Positions 9,258-17,606 of a DNA stretch of 58,899 bases are shown piece after piece. The position numbers and the translations under genes are program-made. Below the pieces are notes generated by a model that made no database searches, was not told the DNA's origin, and worked only from the letters and a program-made list of their open reading frames with translations. Each line of letters begins with the position of its first letter. The stretch's first letter is position 1. The DNA lies in the NCBI GenBank assembly GCA_031262365.1, contig JAISHW010000062.1, positions 1 through 58,899 on the forward strand, given 5' to 3'. This DNA is from Lentimicrobiaceae bacterium (GTDB lineage: Bacteria; Bacteroidota; Bacteroidia; Bacteroidales; F082).

Positions 9258-10439
9258 TTATGTGAAACTGTAGGTGAGACCGATTCCGAGTGATTCTTTA
9301 AATTGGAGTCGCGGACTTTCTCCTACTTTTACATCAACACCGTCAACAGTTTCGTATATGGGTATTTTGGTGTCGTGATCGTATTTGAAATGAAAAAACA
9401 GAATGGTCGAAACACGTTTGTTAATCGTGAAATTAATCGTTGTTTCCCAGTCGACATCGATGTTCCATCTGTTTTTGTTATTTTCGTCTAAGTAGTTGTT
9501 ATACAAGTTTAAAGTAGATAAAAGTTCGATGTTTTTTCCTAAAGGCTGTCTAAAATTCGCTAAAACATTAATACCAAATTCGACAAGATGATTTTTTCCT
9601 TTCATAATTTTATTTCCTGCCGTATCGTAAACAGCCGGTTCGACACCAAAAGCACCCTTATCAGCCAATTCTTGAATGCCGACAAAAGTAAATTTGCCAG
9701 ATGATGGACTTAAAAATAACGTGAAACGATCATCTTTTTTGTAACGATAACCTAATGAGAGGTTTAAATATGCCGGAGCACAAAATCCGGATATAATCGT
9801 AGAATCGTTAGGATATTTGTAACCATTGGCAAATTGCGTTTTAAATGTAACGACACCGGCAAATGTCCAATGTTTTATCGTTCTGCGTGTTACGGTTGCC
9901 GAAATGTCGATACGGTCGTCTATTTTTTCAATGCGATTGTTTTTGTAGTTAGCCATTCCGTAGGCAAACTTTCCGGTAATGTCGTATTCAACGAATTTAG
10001 AACAAGCTATAATTCGGATGTCGGAAAATACTTTTCCGGAAGCCGAACTTTCGCCTCCAGCTGCCCAATTCGATAATTGCAATTGGTTCAGCGAGATTCC
10101 TGATGATCCGCTAAATTTGTAATTCAATCTCCTATCTACTTTGCTCGCTGATTTAATACTGACGGTGGTATCGGTCGAAATCATGCTTAACTTAGGCACA
10201 ATAGTATCTTTCGAAATTAAAATTAATTGAGGAGGTAAAATTGTGTCGAGTAAGATAATCGACTGGTTAATAATTGGTTTAAGCAAAATAGTATCTTGTA
10301 AAAGATGCTGTTGATTTTTTGTCAAACTATCTGGATTGGGATCGGATAAAATTGACGAAAAAACCTTTAAATAGCTGCTTGTCAATATCAAAAAAAGAAA
10401 CAAAAATCGAAAAAAGTTTAAATACAAAAAACGCGACAT
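9258..10439 (-). CDS. DUF3078 outer membrane beta-barrel protein
   Basis: 393 residues with a hydrophobic signal segment (about 8-28). It then has a low-complexity linker rich in DTI/ILL (about 45-95), and a DUF3078-like core beginning at SLNQLQLSNWAAGGESS (about 116-132). Alternating aromatic strands (for example KWTF- and FHFKYDH-type) run to a C-terminal GLTYSFT ending in F-T, typical of barrels. Predicted outer membrane location; function unknown. It lies 81 bases upstream of ugd on the same strand, without clear evidence for cotranscription. Confidence 0.8.
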   Translation of the reverse strand: MSRFLYLNFFRFLFLFLILTSSYLKVFSSILSDPNPDSLTKNQQHLLQDTILLKPIINQSIILLDTILPPQLILISKDTIVPKLSMISTDTTVSIKSASKVDRRLNYKFSGSSGISLNQLQLSNWAAGGESSASGKVFSDIRIIACSKFVEYDITGKFAYGMANYKNNRIEKIDDRIDISATVTRRTIKHWTFAGVVTFKTQFANGYKYPNDSTIISGFCAPAYLNLSLGYRYKKDDRFTLFLSPSSGKFTFVGIQELADKGAFGVEPAVYDTAGNKIMKGKNHLVEFGINVLANFRQPLGKNIELLSTLNLYNNYLDENNKNRWNIDVDWETTINFTINKRVSTILFFHFKYDHDTKIPIYETVDGVDVKVGESPRLQFKESLGIGLTYSFT

Positions 10440-10530
10440 TTATGAGCCAAAATTATTATGTAGTGTTGAAATTAACGAAATATTGTAGTTCATAGTATAA
10501 GCTAAGTAGCAAGCTGCAACATTTTTTAAC

Positions 10531-10660
10531 AAGTGGGAACTTTTAAAAATCCCAATCTCTGCGTTACGCTTCTTCAACAAAATGCTCATTTACGCCAAGT
10601 AAACTCCGCTTTTGTTTCAGTCGCAAGCCTTGATATTGAAATTTTTAGAAGTCCCCAAGT
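10531..10660. mobile_element. 122-bp MITE-like element, copy 1 (with 4-bp target duplication)
   Basis: The element proper is 10535-10656. It begins GGGAACTTTTAAAAATCCCA and its far end, read on the other strand, begins GGGGACTTCTAAAAATTTCA; 18 of the outer 22 positions agree. It is flanked by AAGT at 10531-10534 and 10657-10660, read as a target-site duplication. The second copy at 51585-51706 has the same length and differs at only 3 positions. The whole element is an imperfect palindrome and encodes no transposase. It ends 12 bases after the duplication from the stop codon of the S9 peptidase gene, so it is in that gene's 3' region. Confidence 0.8.
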
Positions 10661-10672
10661 AATTTTTAGATT

Positions 10673-12775
10673 TTATTTAAGCCATTTATCGAGCCAATTA
10701 AAGAACCTGCGTTGCCATAAGATGCCATTCTGAGGTTTTAAAACCCAGTGATTTTCATCTGGAAAGAAAAGCAATTCGGCAGGAATACCTTGTAAAAGAG
10801 CGGCGTTATATGCTTGAAATCCTTGTGAAGATAAGATTCTGTAATCTTTGTCGCCATGAATAACCAAAATTGGTGTGTTCCAGTTTTGAACAAATTTGTG
10901 TGGCGAATTGGCATACGACCATTGTGCTCTTTTGTTGTTTTTGTCCCAAAATGGTCCGCCTAAATCCCATTCAACAAAAAACAGTTCTTCAGTCTCTAAG
11001 TATTGTGCTTCGAGATTAAACATGCCATCGTGTGCAATGAAGGCTTTGAAACGATTTTCGTGATTTCCGGCTAGCCAATATACCGAAAAACCGCCATAAC
11101 TCGCTCCAACAGCACCTAAACGGTTTTCGTCGACAAAGTCTTCTTTTGCAATCGCATCGATAGCTGCTAAATAATCGCGCATATTTTGTCCACCGTAATC
11201 GCCACTGATTTGTTCTTTCCATTCCTGACCAAATCCCGGTACGCCACGTCGATTCGGTGCTACGATAATGTAATCATTTGCTGCCATTATTTGAAAATTC
11301 CAACGATACGACCAAAACTGACTCACGCCACTTTGAGGACCGCCTTGACAGTAGAGCAAGGCAGGGTATTTTTTTGTAGGATCGAAATTTGGCGGATAAA
11401 TGACCCATGTCAGCATTTCTTTTCCATCGCTAGTCGGAATCCAACGTTTTTCCACTTTCCCTAATTGAAGATTTTTTATGACATAGGTGTTGATATGTGT
11501 CAGTTGTACAATTTCTGAATAATCATATAATGTAATTTTAAACATTTCAGATGGGTTACTCATCGATTGACGTACGCCAATCAAAAAATTACCGGCATAA
11601 TGTACCGAAGTGTAATCAAATGTGCCGTCGGTAATTTTTTCGATTTTGCGTGAAGTTATATTTAAGCGATAAATGTGTTCTTCGGCATGGTGGTTGCTTA
11701 TGAAAAAAAGTTTTTTACTGTCGGTCGACCAGCTTAAACCATGTACATCTTGATCGAAATTAAGCGTATAATCTTCTTTTACACCTGTTTTGAGGTTCAG
11801 AATAAAAAGTCTGTTTTTGTCGGCTTCGTAACCATCGCGTTCCATGCTTTCCCAAGCTAATAATGTTCCATCGGGCGAAAACGCAGCATTTAAGTCATAA
11901 CCCATCATACCTTCGGTTAGATTAACCGTCTTTTTTGTTTCGATTGTATATTGATACAAATCGGTGTTTGTCGATTCGGCGTATGCTTTTCCAATTAATT
12001 TTCGCGATGAATACACGATCGATTTGCTGTCGGGACTCCAGCAGATTTGCTCCATACCACCAAACGGGCGCACGGGGGCTTCCCATTTTTCACCTTCCAT
12101 AATATCGACCGAATTGCTGATGGATTTTCCGTCGTAATCGGCAATAAAAATATGGCTGTAAGTATCAACCCAATGGTCCCAGTGGCGGTACATCAAGTCG
12201 TTAATGATTCGTCCGCTGCTCAATGGCAAATCAGGATAAATATCTTTTACCGTTTCAGTAAGCTTTAAATCGGTGCTATAAAGAATCTTTGTTTGGTCGG
12301 GTGCATATTCGAATCCCGAAATACCGCCATCGATGTTCGATATTTGTTTACGTCCAGTGCCATCAGGATTGATTTCCCAAAGTTGCATGCTGCCGCTTTC
12401 GGCAGTTAAAAATCCGATTTTTTTGCTATCGGGGCTCCATCTGATGTTGTATTCGCTAAAGTCTGTGTTTGTAAGTTTTTTGTTGTTGCTTCCATCGGAG
12501 TTCATGATATACATTGCCGTGTTTCCTTTATTTTGTTTCACGCTGTAATAAGAAACACTATAAGCAATTTGCTTGTTGTCGGGCGAAACGCTGACTTCTC
12601 CCAAACGTCCCATCGACCATAATATCTCAGGAGTAAGCACATCAGATTCCCAATTGATTTCTTGAGGTCCGATTGCGGTAGATAAAGAAACGTTTTCTTT
12701 ATCCATATTTAATTTACACGAATTGAATATCAGACAGATAAACAAAACGCTACAAATAAAAGTGTATTTTTTCAT
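10673..12775 (-). CDS. S9 family peptidase (prolyl oligopeptidase / dipeptidyl peptidase type), exported
   Basis: 700 residues. N-terminal signal ends in FNSC at about 20, a weak lipobox, so a lipoprotein is possible. A beta-propeller made of TolB/WD40-like repeats (repeated WSPDSK and SPD motifs, roughly 60-420) gates a C-terminal alpha/beta hydrolase. Catalytic triad by motif: Ser559 in GASYGGF, Asp644 in HGDKDYRI, His676 in ENHWV. Such enzymes release dipeptides or acylated amino acids from peptides and usually act in the periplasm. The gene stands alone and a MITE-like element lies directly downstream. The exact specificity (DPP4, DPP5 or acylaminoacyl) is not readable. Confidence 0.9.
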   Translation of the reverse strand: MKKYTFICSVLFICLIFNSCKLNMDKENVSLSTAIGPQEINWESDVLTPEILWSMGRLGEVSVSPDNKQIAYSVSYYSVKQNKGNTAMYIMNSDGSNNKKLTNTDFSEYNIRWSPDSKKIGFLTAESGSMQLWEINPDGTGRKQISNIDGGISGFEYAPDQTKILYSTDLKLTETVKDIYPDLPLSSGRIINDLMYRHWDHWVDTYSHIFIADYDGKSISNSVDIMEGEKWEAPVRPFGGMEQICWSPDSKSIVYSSRKLIGKAYAESTNTDLYQYTIETKKTVNLTEGMMGYDLNAAFSPDGTLLAWESMERDGYEADKNRLFILNLKTGVKEDYTLNFDQDVHGLSWSTDSKKLFFISNHHAEEHIYRLNITSRKIEKITDGTFDYTSVHYAGNFLIGVRQSMSNPSEMFKITLYDYSEIVQLTHINTYVIKNLQLGKVEKRWIPTSDGKEMLTWVIYPPNFDPTKKYPALLYCQGGPQSGVSQFWSYRWNFQIMAANDYIIVAPNRRGVPGFGQEWKEQISGDYGGQNMRDYLAAIDAIAKEDFVDENRLGAVGASYGGFSVYWLAGNHENRFKAFIAHDGMFNLEAQYLETEELFFVEWDLGGPFWDKNNKRAQWSYANSPHKFVQNWNTPILVIHGDKDYRILSSQGFQAYNAALLQGIPAELLFFPDENHWVLKPQNGILWQRRFFNWLDKWLK

Positions 12776-12899
12776 GATGTATTTGTTAAAAAAGATTTGA
12801 AGGGATAAAATTAGGACTTTTTTTGTTCGGTGTTATTCGAACGATGTTTAAATCATGTATAAAGCAAAAAAACTGCCTGATTAAAAATTTGTCCTGTTT

Positions 12900-12947
12900 G
12901 CCAATAAGTTACATTTTATGTTTTTTTTTCTTTTGTAACTTATTGGC
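12900..12947. repeat. Perfect 13-bp inverted repeat downstream of tRNA-Met
   Basis: GCCAATAAGTTAC (12900-12912) and its exact complement (12935-12947) flank a 22-base T-rich loop. It lies 19 bases after the tRNA 3' end on the minus strand, before the S9 peptidase gene. No T run follows the stem on either strand, so it is not a standard intrinsic terminator. Confidence 0.7.
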
Positions 12948-12966
12948 AATAAGATAATTTGATGTG

Positions 12967-13040
12967 TAGCGAGATCGAGAATTGAACTCGAGACCTCCGG
13001 GTTATGAATCCGACGCTCTAACCAACTGAGCTACCTCGCC
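12967..13040 (-). tRNA. tRNA-Met (anticodon CAT)
   Basis: Minus-strand cloverleaf of 74 nt: acceptor GGCGAGG pairs with TCTCGCT (two G-T pairs), D arm GCTC...GAGC, anticodon loop TTCATAA with anticodon CAT, T arm TCGAG TTCAATT CTCGA, discriminator A. CCA is not encoded. The acceptor starts G-T at 1:72, and the anticodon stem has an A-C at 31:39. Elongator Met is the best call; an Ile tRNA with lysidine-modified CAT cannot be excluded without a profile search. Confidence 0.9.
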
Positions 13041-13051
13041 ATTTTAGGGTG

Positions 13052-13081
13052 CAAAAGTAAAAATACTTTTTAAATTGGCAA
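13052..13081 (-). promoter_or_regulatory. Promoter of tRNA-Met
   Basis: Minus-strand -7 element TACTTTTG (13052-13059) and a -33 TTG (13079-13081) are spaced by 19 bases, the expected Bacteroidetes geometry. Transcription would start about 5 bases before the mature tRNA. Confidence 0.7.
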
Positions 13082-13118
13082 GAAGTTTTTTTTGTCAAAA
13101 TAATCGCAATTAGCACAG

Positions 13119-13146
13119 TTGCTAATATAAATAATTTGTAATTTTG
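13119..13146 (+). promoter_or_regulatory. Promoter of DUF1573 gene
   Basis: TAATTTTG (13139-13146) fits TAnnTTTG, with a TTG at 13119-13121 spaced by 17 bases. The leader to the ATG would be about 35 nt. Confidence 0.5.
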
Positions 13147-13187
13147 TTCGGTTTTACGAACATGATTTAGTTAAATAATCAATTATC

Positions 13188-13655
13188 ATGAAAAAGTTAT
13201 TATTTATTATTGGCGTATTATTGTTTTCTGTAGGAGCTCTTTACGCTCAAAACGGAACAAATACAAGTCCTATTAATGGTGCTGTGATTCAGTTTGAAAA
13301 TACGGTACACGATTATGGCGATGTGCCATTGAATGGAAACGGCGAGTGTGAATTTGAATTTACAAACACCGGAAATGAACCTTTGATTCTTTCGCGTCCG
13401 ACATCTTCATGTGGTTGTACGGTTCCGTCGTGGCCAAAACAACCTATTTTGCCGGGCGAAAAAGAAAAAATTAAAGTAACCTACAATACCAAAAAAGCAG
13501 GTCCGATTAACAAAACTGTTACCGTTACGTCGAACGATAAAAACGGAACAAAAGTCGTGCTACGCATCAAAGGACGCGTGTTAGAAGAAGCAAAATCAAA
13601 CGATTTTACAATCGACAAGAATACTTCTGGTGCTCCTTTCAATAATCAACATTAA
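13188..13655 (+). CDS. DUF1573 domain-containing secreted protein
   Basis: 155 residues: signal peptide (1-20, ending LYAQ), then one DUF1573 domain of the ASH/immunoglobulin-like type. The domain begins FENTVHDYGDVP (about 31-42) and carries the conserved SSCGCTVPSWP (about 68-78), with KVTYNTKKAGPINKTVTVTSND after it. Single-domain secreted DUF1573 proteins are very common in Bacteroidetes; function unknown. It has its own promoter and a strong terminator, so it is monocistronic. Confidence 0.9.
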   Translation: MKKLLFIIGVLLFSVGALYAQNGTNTSPINGAVIQFENTVHDYGDVPLNGNGECEFEFTNTGNEPLILSRPTSSCGCTVPSWPKQPILPGEKEKIKVTYNTKKAGPINKTVTVTSNDKNGTKVVLRIKGRVLEEAKSNDFTIDKNTSGAPFNNQH

Positions 13656-13678
13656 AAAATTGGAAATCAGATAATTAT

Positions 13679-13704
13679 CCCGACTTTCGGTCGGGATTTT
13701 TTTT
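13679..13704 (+). terminator. Terminator after DUF1573 gene
   Basis: CCCGAC/GTCGGG stem (13679-13684 and 13690-13695) with a 5-base loop, followed by eight T. Confidence 0.85.
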
Positions 13705-13732
13705 ATTTTAAAACAAAAAAAGTAACCGCATT

Positions 13733-14932
13733 ATGCCAAGTATTTCGAAAAAAGGCGCAAATATGCCACAATCACCAATCAGAAAATTGGTTCCATTTGC
13801 AGAAAAAGCAAAGCAAAAGGGGATAAAAGTTTATCACCTTAATATAGGACAACCCGATATTGCAACACCAGATGCCGCTTTAAATGCCATTCATAACTAC
13901 AATGAAAAAGTTATTGAATACAGTCATTCGGCAGGTATGCTTTCGTATCGAAAAAAGTTAGCCGCGTATTACAAAAAAATCGACATCAATATTACAGCCG
14001 ACGATATCATCGTAACAGCAGGTGCTTCAGAAGCTTTATTGTTTGCTTTTCAATCGATTATGGATCCGGAAGACGAAGTGATTATACCAGAACCTTTTTA
14101 TGCAAATTACAATGGTTTTGCCGTAAACGCGGGAATTAAAGTTACGCCGATTTTCTCTTCGATTGAGACCGGTTTTGCGTTGCCTCCGATTGCCGATTTC
14201 GAAAAAGTAATTACGCCACGTACAAAAGCCATTTTGGTTTGTAACCCCAACAATCCGACCGGTTACTTGTATTCGGAAGAAGAACTTCAAACGCTTCGCG
14301 AATTGGTTTTGAAATATGATTTGTATTTGATTGCTGACGAAGTTTACAGAGAATTTTGTTATGATGGAAACGTACATCATTCGACCATGCATCTGAAAGG
14401 CATAGAAAACAACGTCATTTTAATTGATTCTGTATCAAAACGTTATAGTGCTTGCGGTATGCGCATTGGTTGTATGATTTCGAAAAATAAAGAATTAATG
14501 GCAACAGCAATGAAATTTGCACAGGCACGTTTGAGTCCACCAACCTATGGGCAAATTGCATCAGAAGCTGCACTTGATACGCCCGATTCGTATTTTACGG
14601 AAGTTATTAAGGAGTACAAACAACGCAGAGATGTTGTTGTTGAAGCAATTAACAAAATGGAAGGAGCTTTCTGCCCGAATCCAAAGGGTGCGTTTTATGT
14701 TGTGGCACGTCTTCCGATTGACGATTCCGACAAATTCTGCCAATGGCTGTTAGAAGATTTTAATTTTGAAGGCAAGACGGTAATGTTAGCACCTGCAAGC
14801 GGATTTTATTCGACAAAAGGCTTAGGAAAAGACGAAGTTCGTATTAGTTACGTTTTGAATGTGAATGATTTGCGCGAATCGATGCGTTTGCTCGAACAAG
14901 CGTTGAAAGTATACCCCGGAAGAACGCTATAG
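13733..14932 (+). CDS. Pyridoxal-phosphate aminotransferase, class I/II
   Basis: 399 residues, the usual length for fold-type I aminotransferases. Substrate-loop LNIGQPDIATP (36-46), TAGASEAL (95-102), NPNNPTGYLY (171-180), ADEVYREF (201-208) and the Schiff-base Lys236 in SVSKRYSACGMRIG are all in place. The family includes aspartate and aromatic aminotransferases, and the substrate is not readable. The gene follows the DUF1573 terminator; its own terminator lies inside the 3' end of the convergent namZ gene (14953-14988). Confidence 0.9.
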   Translation: MPSISKKGANMPQSPIRKLVPFAEKAKQKGIKVYHLNIGQPDIATPDAALNAIHNYNEKVIEYSHSAGMLSYRKKLAAYYKKIDINITADDIIVTAGASEALLFAFQSIMDPEDEVIIPEPFYANYNGFAVNAGIKVTPIFSSIETGFALPPIADFEKVITPRTKAILVCNPNNPTGYLYSEEELQTLRELVLKYDLYLIADEVYREFCYDGNVHHSTMHLKGIENNVILIDSVSKRYSACGMRIGCMISKNKELMATAMKFAQARLSPPTYGQIASEAALDTPDSYFTEVIKEYKQRRDVVVEAINKMEGAFCPNPKGAFYVVARLPIDDSDKFCQWLLEDFNFEGKTVMLAPASGFYSTKGLGKDEVRISYVLNVNDLRESMRLLEQALKVYPGRTL

Positions 14933-14946
14933 AAATGTTTTTTTTA

Positions 14947-16149
14947 TCACAAATCAGGGTAAAGCAAATACTTTATCCTGATTTTTTTATACGCATCTAA
15001 ACCTTTTTGCCAACTTTCGCGAATTTGTTCGGAGGTAGCTCCCGATTCAATTTGTTTGCGAAGTGCTGATGTCCCTGTGAGTTTCTCAAAATAATTGAGA
15101 AAAAAGCTGTTTTCGTTCATCGCTTTATACGCATCAAGTAGCCAATCCAATTGCAATTCGTAAGGTTTATTATTTTGAAAATTGCAAGCGTAGGTTCTTA
15201 AATCCAAACCGTAGCAGCGTTCACCTTCGAATTTTGGTTTCGAAGCACCTTGTTTTTGTTGTGGAACAAACGAAAAGTCGTAAGTTTTCAGATTTGGATG
15301 ACCGAAAACCTGAAAAGGAAAATCGGTGCCGCGCCCCACGCTCAACACGGTTCCTTCGAACAGGCAAAGTGAAGGATAGAGGTAAATCGATTCGTAATTT
15401 GGAAGATTTGGTGACGGACTCACAGGAAATTTATCAATCGTATAGCGGTCGTAATCTGTCATCGGGATAACAGTTAGCGCACATTTCAGATTGTTTTCTA
15501 ACCAACCTTCGCCATTGACCATCAAACTGTATTCGCCAATTGTTAAACCGTAAACAATCGGAACGGCGTGTAATCCGACAAACGAACGGTGTTGCGGCTC
15601 TAAAATAGGTCCGTCGATATAATAACCATTTGGATTGGGGCGATCGAGTACGATTACCGGAATGTTTTGTTCGGCACAAGCCTCCATCACATAAGTTAAA
15701 GTCGAAATATAAGTGTAAAAACGAACGCCAACATCCTGTAAATCAAATAATAAAATATCGATTCCTTTTAAATCATCAGCTGTCGGTTTTTTGTTGTTTC
15801 CGTAAAGCGAAACAATGGGAAGTGCTGTTTTTGTATTGGTCGAATTTTTGATCAATGCGCCGGCATCAGCTGTTCCTTTGAAACCATGTTCTGGCGTGAA
15901 AATCTTGACGATCTTGATGTTATGCGTCAACAGTGTATCAATCAAATGTACATTGTAAACCAAACTCGACTGATTGGCTACAACACCCACTTTTTTACCT
16001 ATTAAATAGGGTTTATACGCATCGATTCGAGCCGCAGCACCTTGAGTTTCGCCGGCTTCTTTCAGTTGAAGCATTTTAGATTGTTGTGCATTGCAACATG
16101 GCGTTCCGAAAAGCAAAACAACAAATAAGAAAATGATGGGCGTTCGCAT
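14947..16149 (-). CDS. namZ: DUF1343 / NamZ-type exo-beta-N-acetylmuramidase, exported
   Basis: 400 residues with a signal peptide (1-22, CCNAQQ cleavage zone). The DUF1343 core shows VGVVANQSSLV (54-64), FTPEHGFKG (about 85-93), LFDLQDVGVRFYTY (about 132-145) and LDRPNPNG (about 168-175), the hallmarks of the family. Characterised members (Bacillus subtilis NamZ/YbbC) release N-acetylmuramic acid from the non-reducing end of peptidoglycan fragments. That points to cell wall recycling in the periplasm. The start is supported by a -7-like element abutting that of the divergent permease gene. The last codons double as a terminator for the convergent aminotransferase gene. Confidence 0.88.
   Translation of the reverse strand: MRTPIIFLFVVLLFGTPCCNAQQSKMLQLKEAGETQGAAARIDAYKPYLIGKKVGVVANQSSLVYNVHLIDTLLTHNIKIVKIFTPEHGFKGTADAGALIKNSTNTKTALPIVSLYGNNKKPTADDLKGIDILLFDLQDVGVRFYTYISTLTYVMEACAEQNIPVIVLDRPNPNGYYIDGPILEPQHRSFVGLHAVPIVYGLTIGEYSLMVNGEGWLENNLKCALTVIPMTDYDRYTIDKFPVSPSPNLPNYESIYLYPSLCLFEGTVLSVGRGTDFPFQVFGHPNLKTYDFSFVPQQKQGASKPKFEGERCYGLDLRTYACNFQNNKPYELQLDWLLDAYKAMNENSFFLNYFEKLTGTSALRKQIESGATSEQIRESWQKGLDAYKKIRIKYLLYPDL
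14953..14988 (+). terminator. Terminator of aminotransferase gene, embedded in the namZ coding end
   Basis: A 12-bp stem with one G-T pair (14953-14964 and 14971-14982), loop of 6, then seven T on the plus strand (14982-14988). It overlaps the last dozen codons of the convergent namZ gene. Confidence 0.75.
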
Positions 16150-16163
16150 GGCGTTATTTATTT

Positions 16164-16171
16164 TACTTTTG
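16164..16171 (+). promoter_or_regulatory. -7 element of LolC/E-like permease gene
   Basis: TACTTTTG matches TAnnTTTG and directly abuts the minus-strand element at 16172-16179. The leader to the ATG at 16188 would be about 10 nt. Confidence 0.55.
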
Positions 16172-16179
16172 CAAGGATA
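16172..16179 (-). promoter_or_regulatory. -7-like element of namZ
   Basis: Minus-strand TATCCTTG differs from TAnnTTTG at one position. It places the transcript start near 16165, about 16 nt before the ATG at 16149. Confidence 0.4.
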
Positions 16180-16187
16180 AGAAAAAT

Positions 16188-17411
16188 ATGAAACCGGCCG
16201 CCTTTATTGCTTCTCGAATTTTTTCGCTTTCGCGCTATGACATCTCATCGACAGTGATGCGGATTGCTGTTATCAGTGTGGCAATAGGACTTGCCGTAAT
16301 GCTTGTTTCGGTAGCAATCGTTATGGGATTTAAAAATCAGATTCGCGAAAAAGTATTGGGATTTGTAGCACCCATTCATATTCAACGCCTGAACAATAAC
16401 GAAACGATTGAAGAAACGCCTATTGTTTTTGATAGTTTGTTGATCCATCAATTGGAACAAGTCGAAGGAATTGATTTTATGCAATGTACGGCACACAAAA
16501 TGGGCATTATCAAAACCGATGACCAAATTCAAGGATGTATTCTGAAAGGTGTCGGAAGCGATTACAATTGGCTGTATTTCGAGAAAAATTTGGTTTCGGG
16601 AACGATTCCTGAATACCATGACACAATGCGTTCCGATAAAATTTTAATCTCAAAAAAAATAGCCGAAAAACTCACCTTGGATATCGATGATCCGGTGCGT
16701 ATGTGGTTTATCGACAACGCACAGCAGGCGAGGGGACGTCGTTTTATTGTATCCGGAATTTACGAAACGGGACTGACGGAGTTCGACGAACGTTATTTGT
16801 TTGGCGACATGAATCAAATTCGACGTTTGAACGAATGGAACAACGATGCTGTTGGCGTAATCGAAATCTGGACAAAATCACTTGCCGATGTCAACCGTGT
16901 GAACGAAGCTATTTATTTCAGTTTGCCCATCGAATTGGCTTCATACTCGGCAATGGAAACTTATCCACATATTTTTGACTGGCTCGATTTGCAAGATATG
17001 AACGTAGTTATCATCATTATTTTAATGGTTTTGGTTTCGGGAATCACGATGATAAGCATGTTACTCATTATTATTTTAGAACGCACATCGACAATCGGTT
17101 TGCTGAAATCGTTGGGTGCAACAAATGGTTTGATTGCTGAGATTTTTTTGTTTCGATCGTTTAAAATTCTGCTTTACGGCTTGTTGTTGGGCAACTTTAT
17201 AGGAATCGGATTTTGTTTGTTGCAACATTACACCGGTTTTATCAGCTTACCGTCCGATTCGTATTACCTTTCATCGGTACCTATCGACCTTTCTATTGGG
17301 TCGGTACTTATTATCAATGCTTCCGCTTTATTGCTTTGGTTTTCCTTGCTTTTGATTCCGACTACGGTTATAAGTAAAATTGTCCCATCAAAATCATTGA
17401 AGTTTGATTAG
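16188..17411 (+). CDS. LolC/LolE/FtsX-like ABC transporter permease
   Basis: 407 residues with the MacB/FtsX layout: one N-terminal transmembrane helix (about 25-48), a large periplasmic domain (50-270), then three helices (about 278-300, 322-345, 370-395). The motif ILERTSTIGLLKSLGATNGLIAEIFLFRS (about 295-323) marks the coupling region of FtsX permeases. Members of this family extract lipoproteins (Lol) or expel substrates. No ATPase gene lies next to it, so the partner is encoded elsewhere. Bacteroidetes commonly have such orphan permeases. Monocistronic as far as seen. Confidence 0.85.
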   Translation: MKPAAFIASRIFSLSRYDISSTVMRIAVISVAIGLAVMLVSVAIVMGFKNQIREKVLGFVAPIHIQRLNNNETIEETPIVFDSLLIHQLEQVEGIDFMQCTAHKMGIIKTDDQIQGCILKGVGSDYNWLYFEKNLVSGTIPEYHDTMRSDKILISKKIAEKLTLDIDDPVRMWFIDNAQQARGRRFIVSGIYETGLTEFDERYLFGDMNQIRRLNEWNNDAVGVIEIWTKSLADVNRVNEAIYFSLPIELASYSAMETYPHIFDWLDLQDMNVVIIIILMVLVSGITMISMLLIIILERTSTIGLLKSLGATNGLIAEIFLFRSFKILLYGLLLGNFIGIGFCLLQHYTGFISLPSDSYYLSSVPIDLSIGSVLIINASALLLWFSLLLIPTTVISKIVPSKSLKFD

Positions 17412-17534
17412 ATGCAATGTCATTTAGTCAAAGTATGAAAGCAAATCACTTGCACCACATTGCAAATTATTTCCTTGATATTGCATTATAAAAAATGGCA
17501 GTATCCCAAAAAGTGTGTAAAGTGTTTCATTTGC

Positions 17535-17563
17535 ACAATGGATTCCGAGCTTCGTCGGAATGA
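17535..17563. repeat. REP-like palindromic repeat, copy 1
   Basis: ACAATGGATTCCG...CGGAATGA with stem ATTCCGA/TCGGAAT (17542-17548 and 17555-17561). Close relatives occur at 58463-58493, 58507-58538 and 58566-58596. Confidence 0.65.
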
Positions 17564-17571
17564 ATTTTCAT

Positions 17572-17606
17572 AAAAACAGGGTAAATCTGATGCTGATTTA
17601 CCCTGT
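17572..17606 (-). terminator. Terminator after acyl-CoA dehydrogenase
   Basis: Perfect 12-bp stem (ACAGGGTAAATC at 17576-17587 and its complement at 17595-17606), loop of 7. On the minus strand it is followed by T-rich sequence. May also stop plus-strand transcription from the permease gene. Confidence 0.7.

Noticed and set aside
10533-10733. An open plus-strand frame of 66 codons through MITE copy 1
   Set aside because: It is open by chance in a short non-coding repeat, has no ribosome site, and runs into the peptidase gene end.
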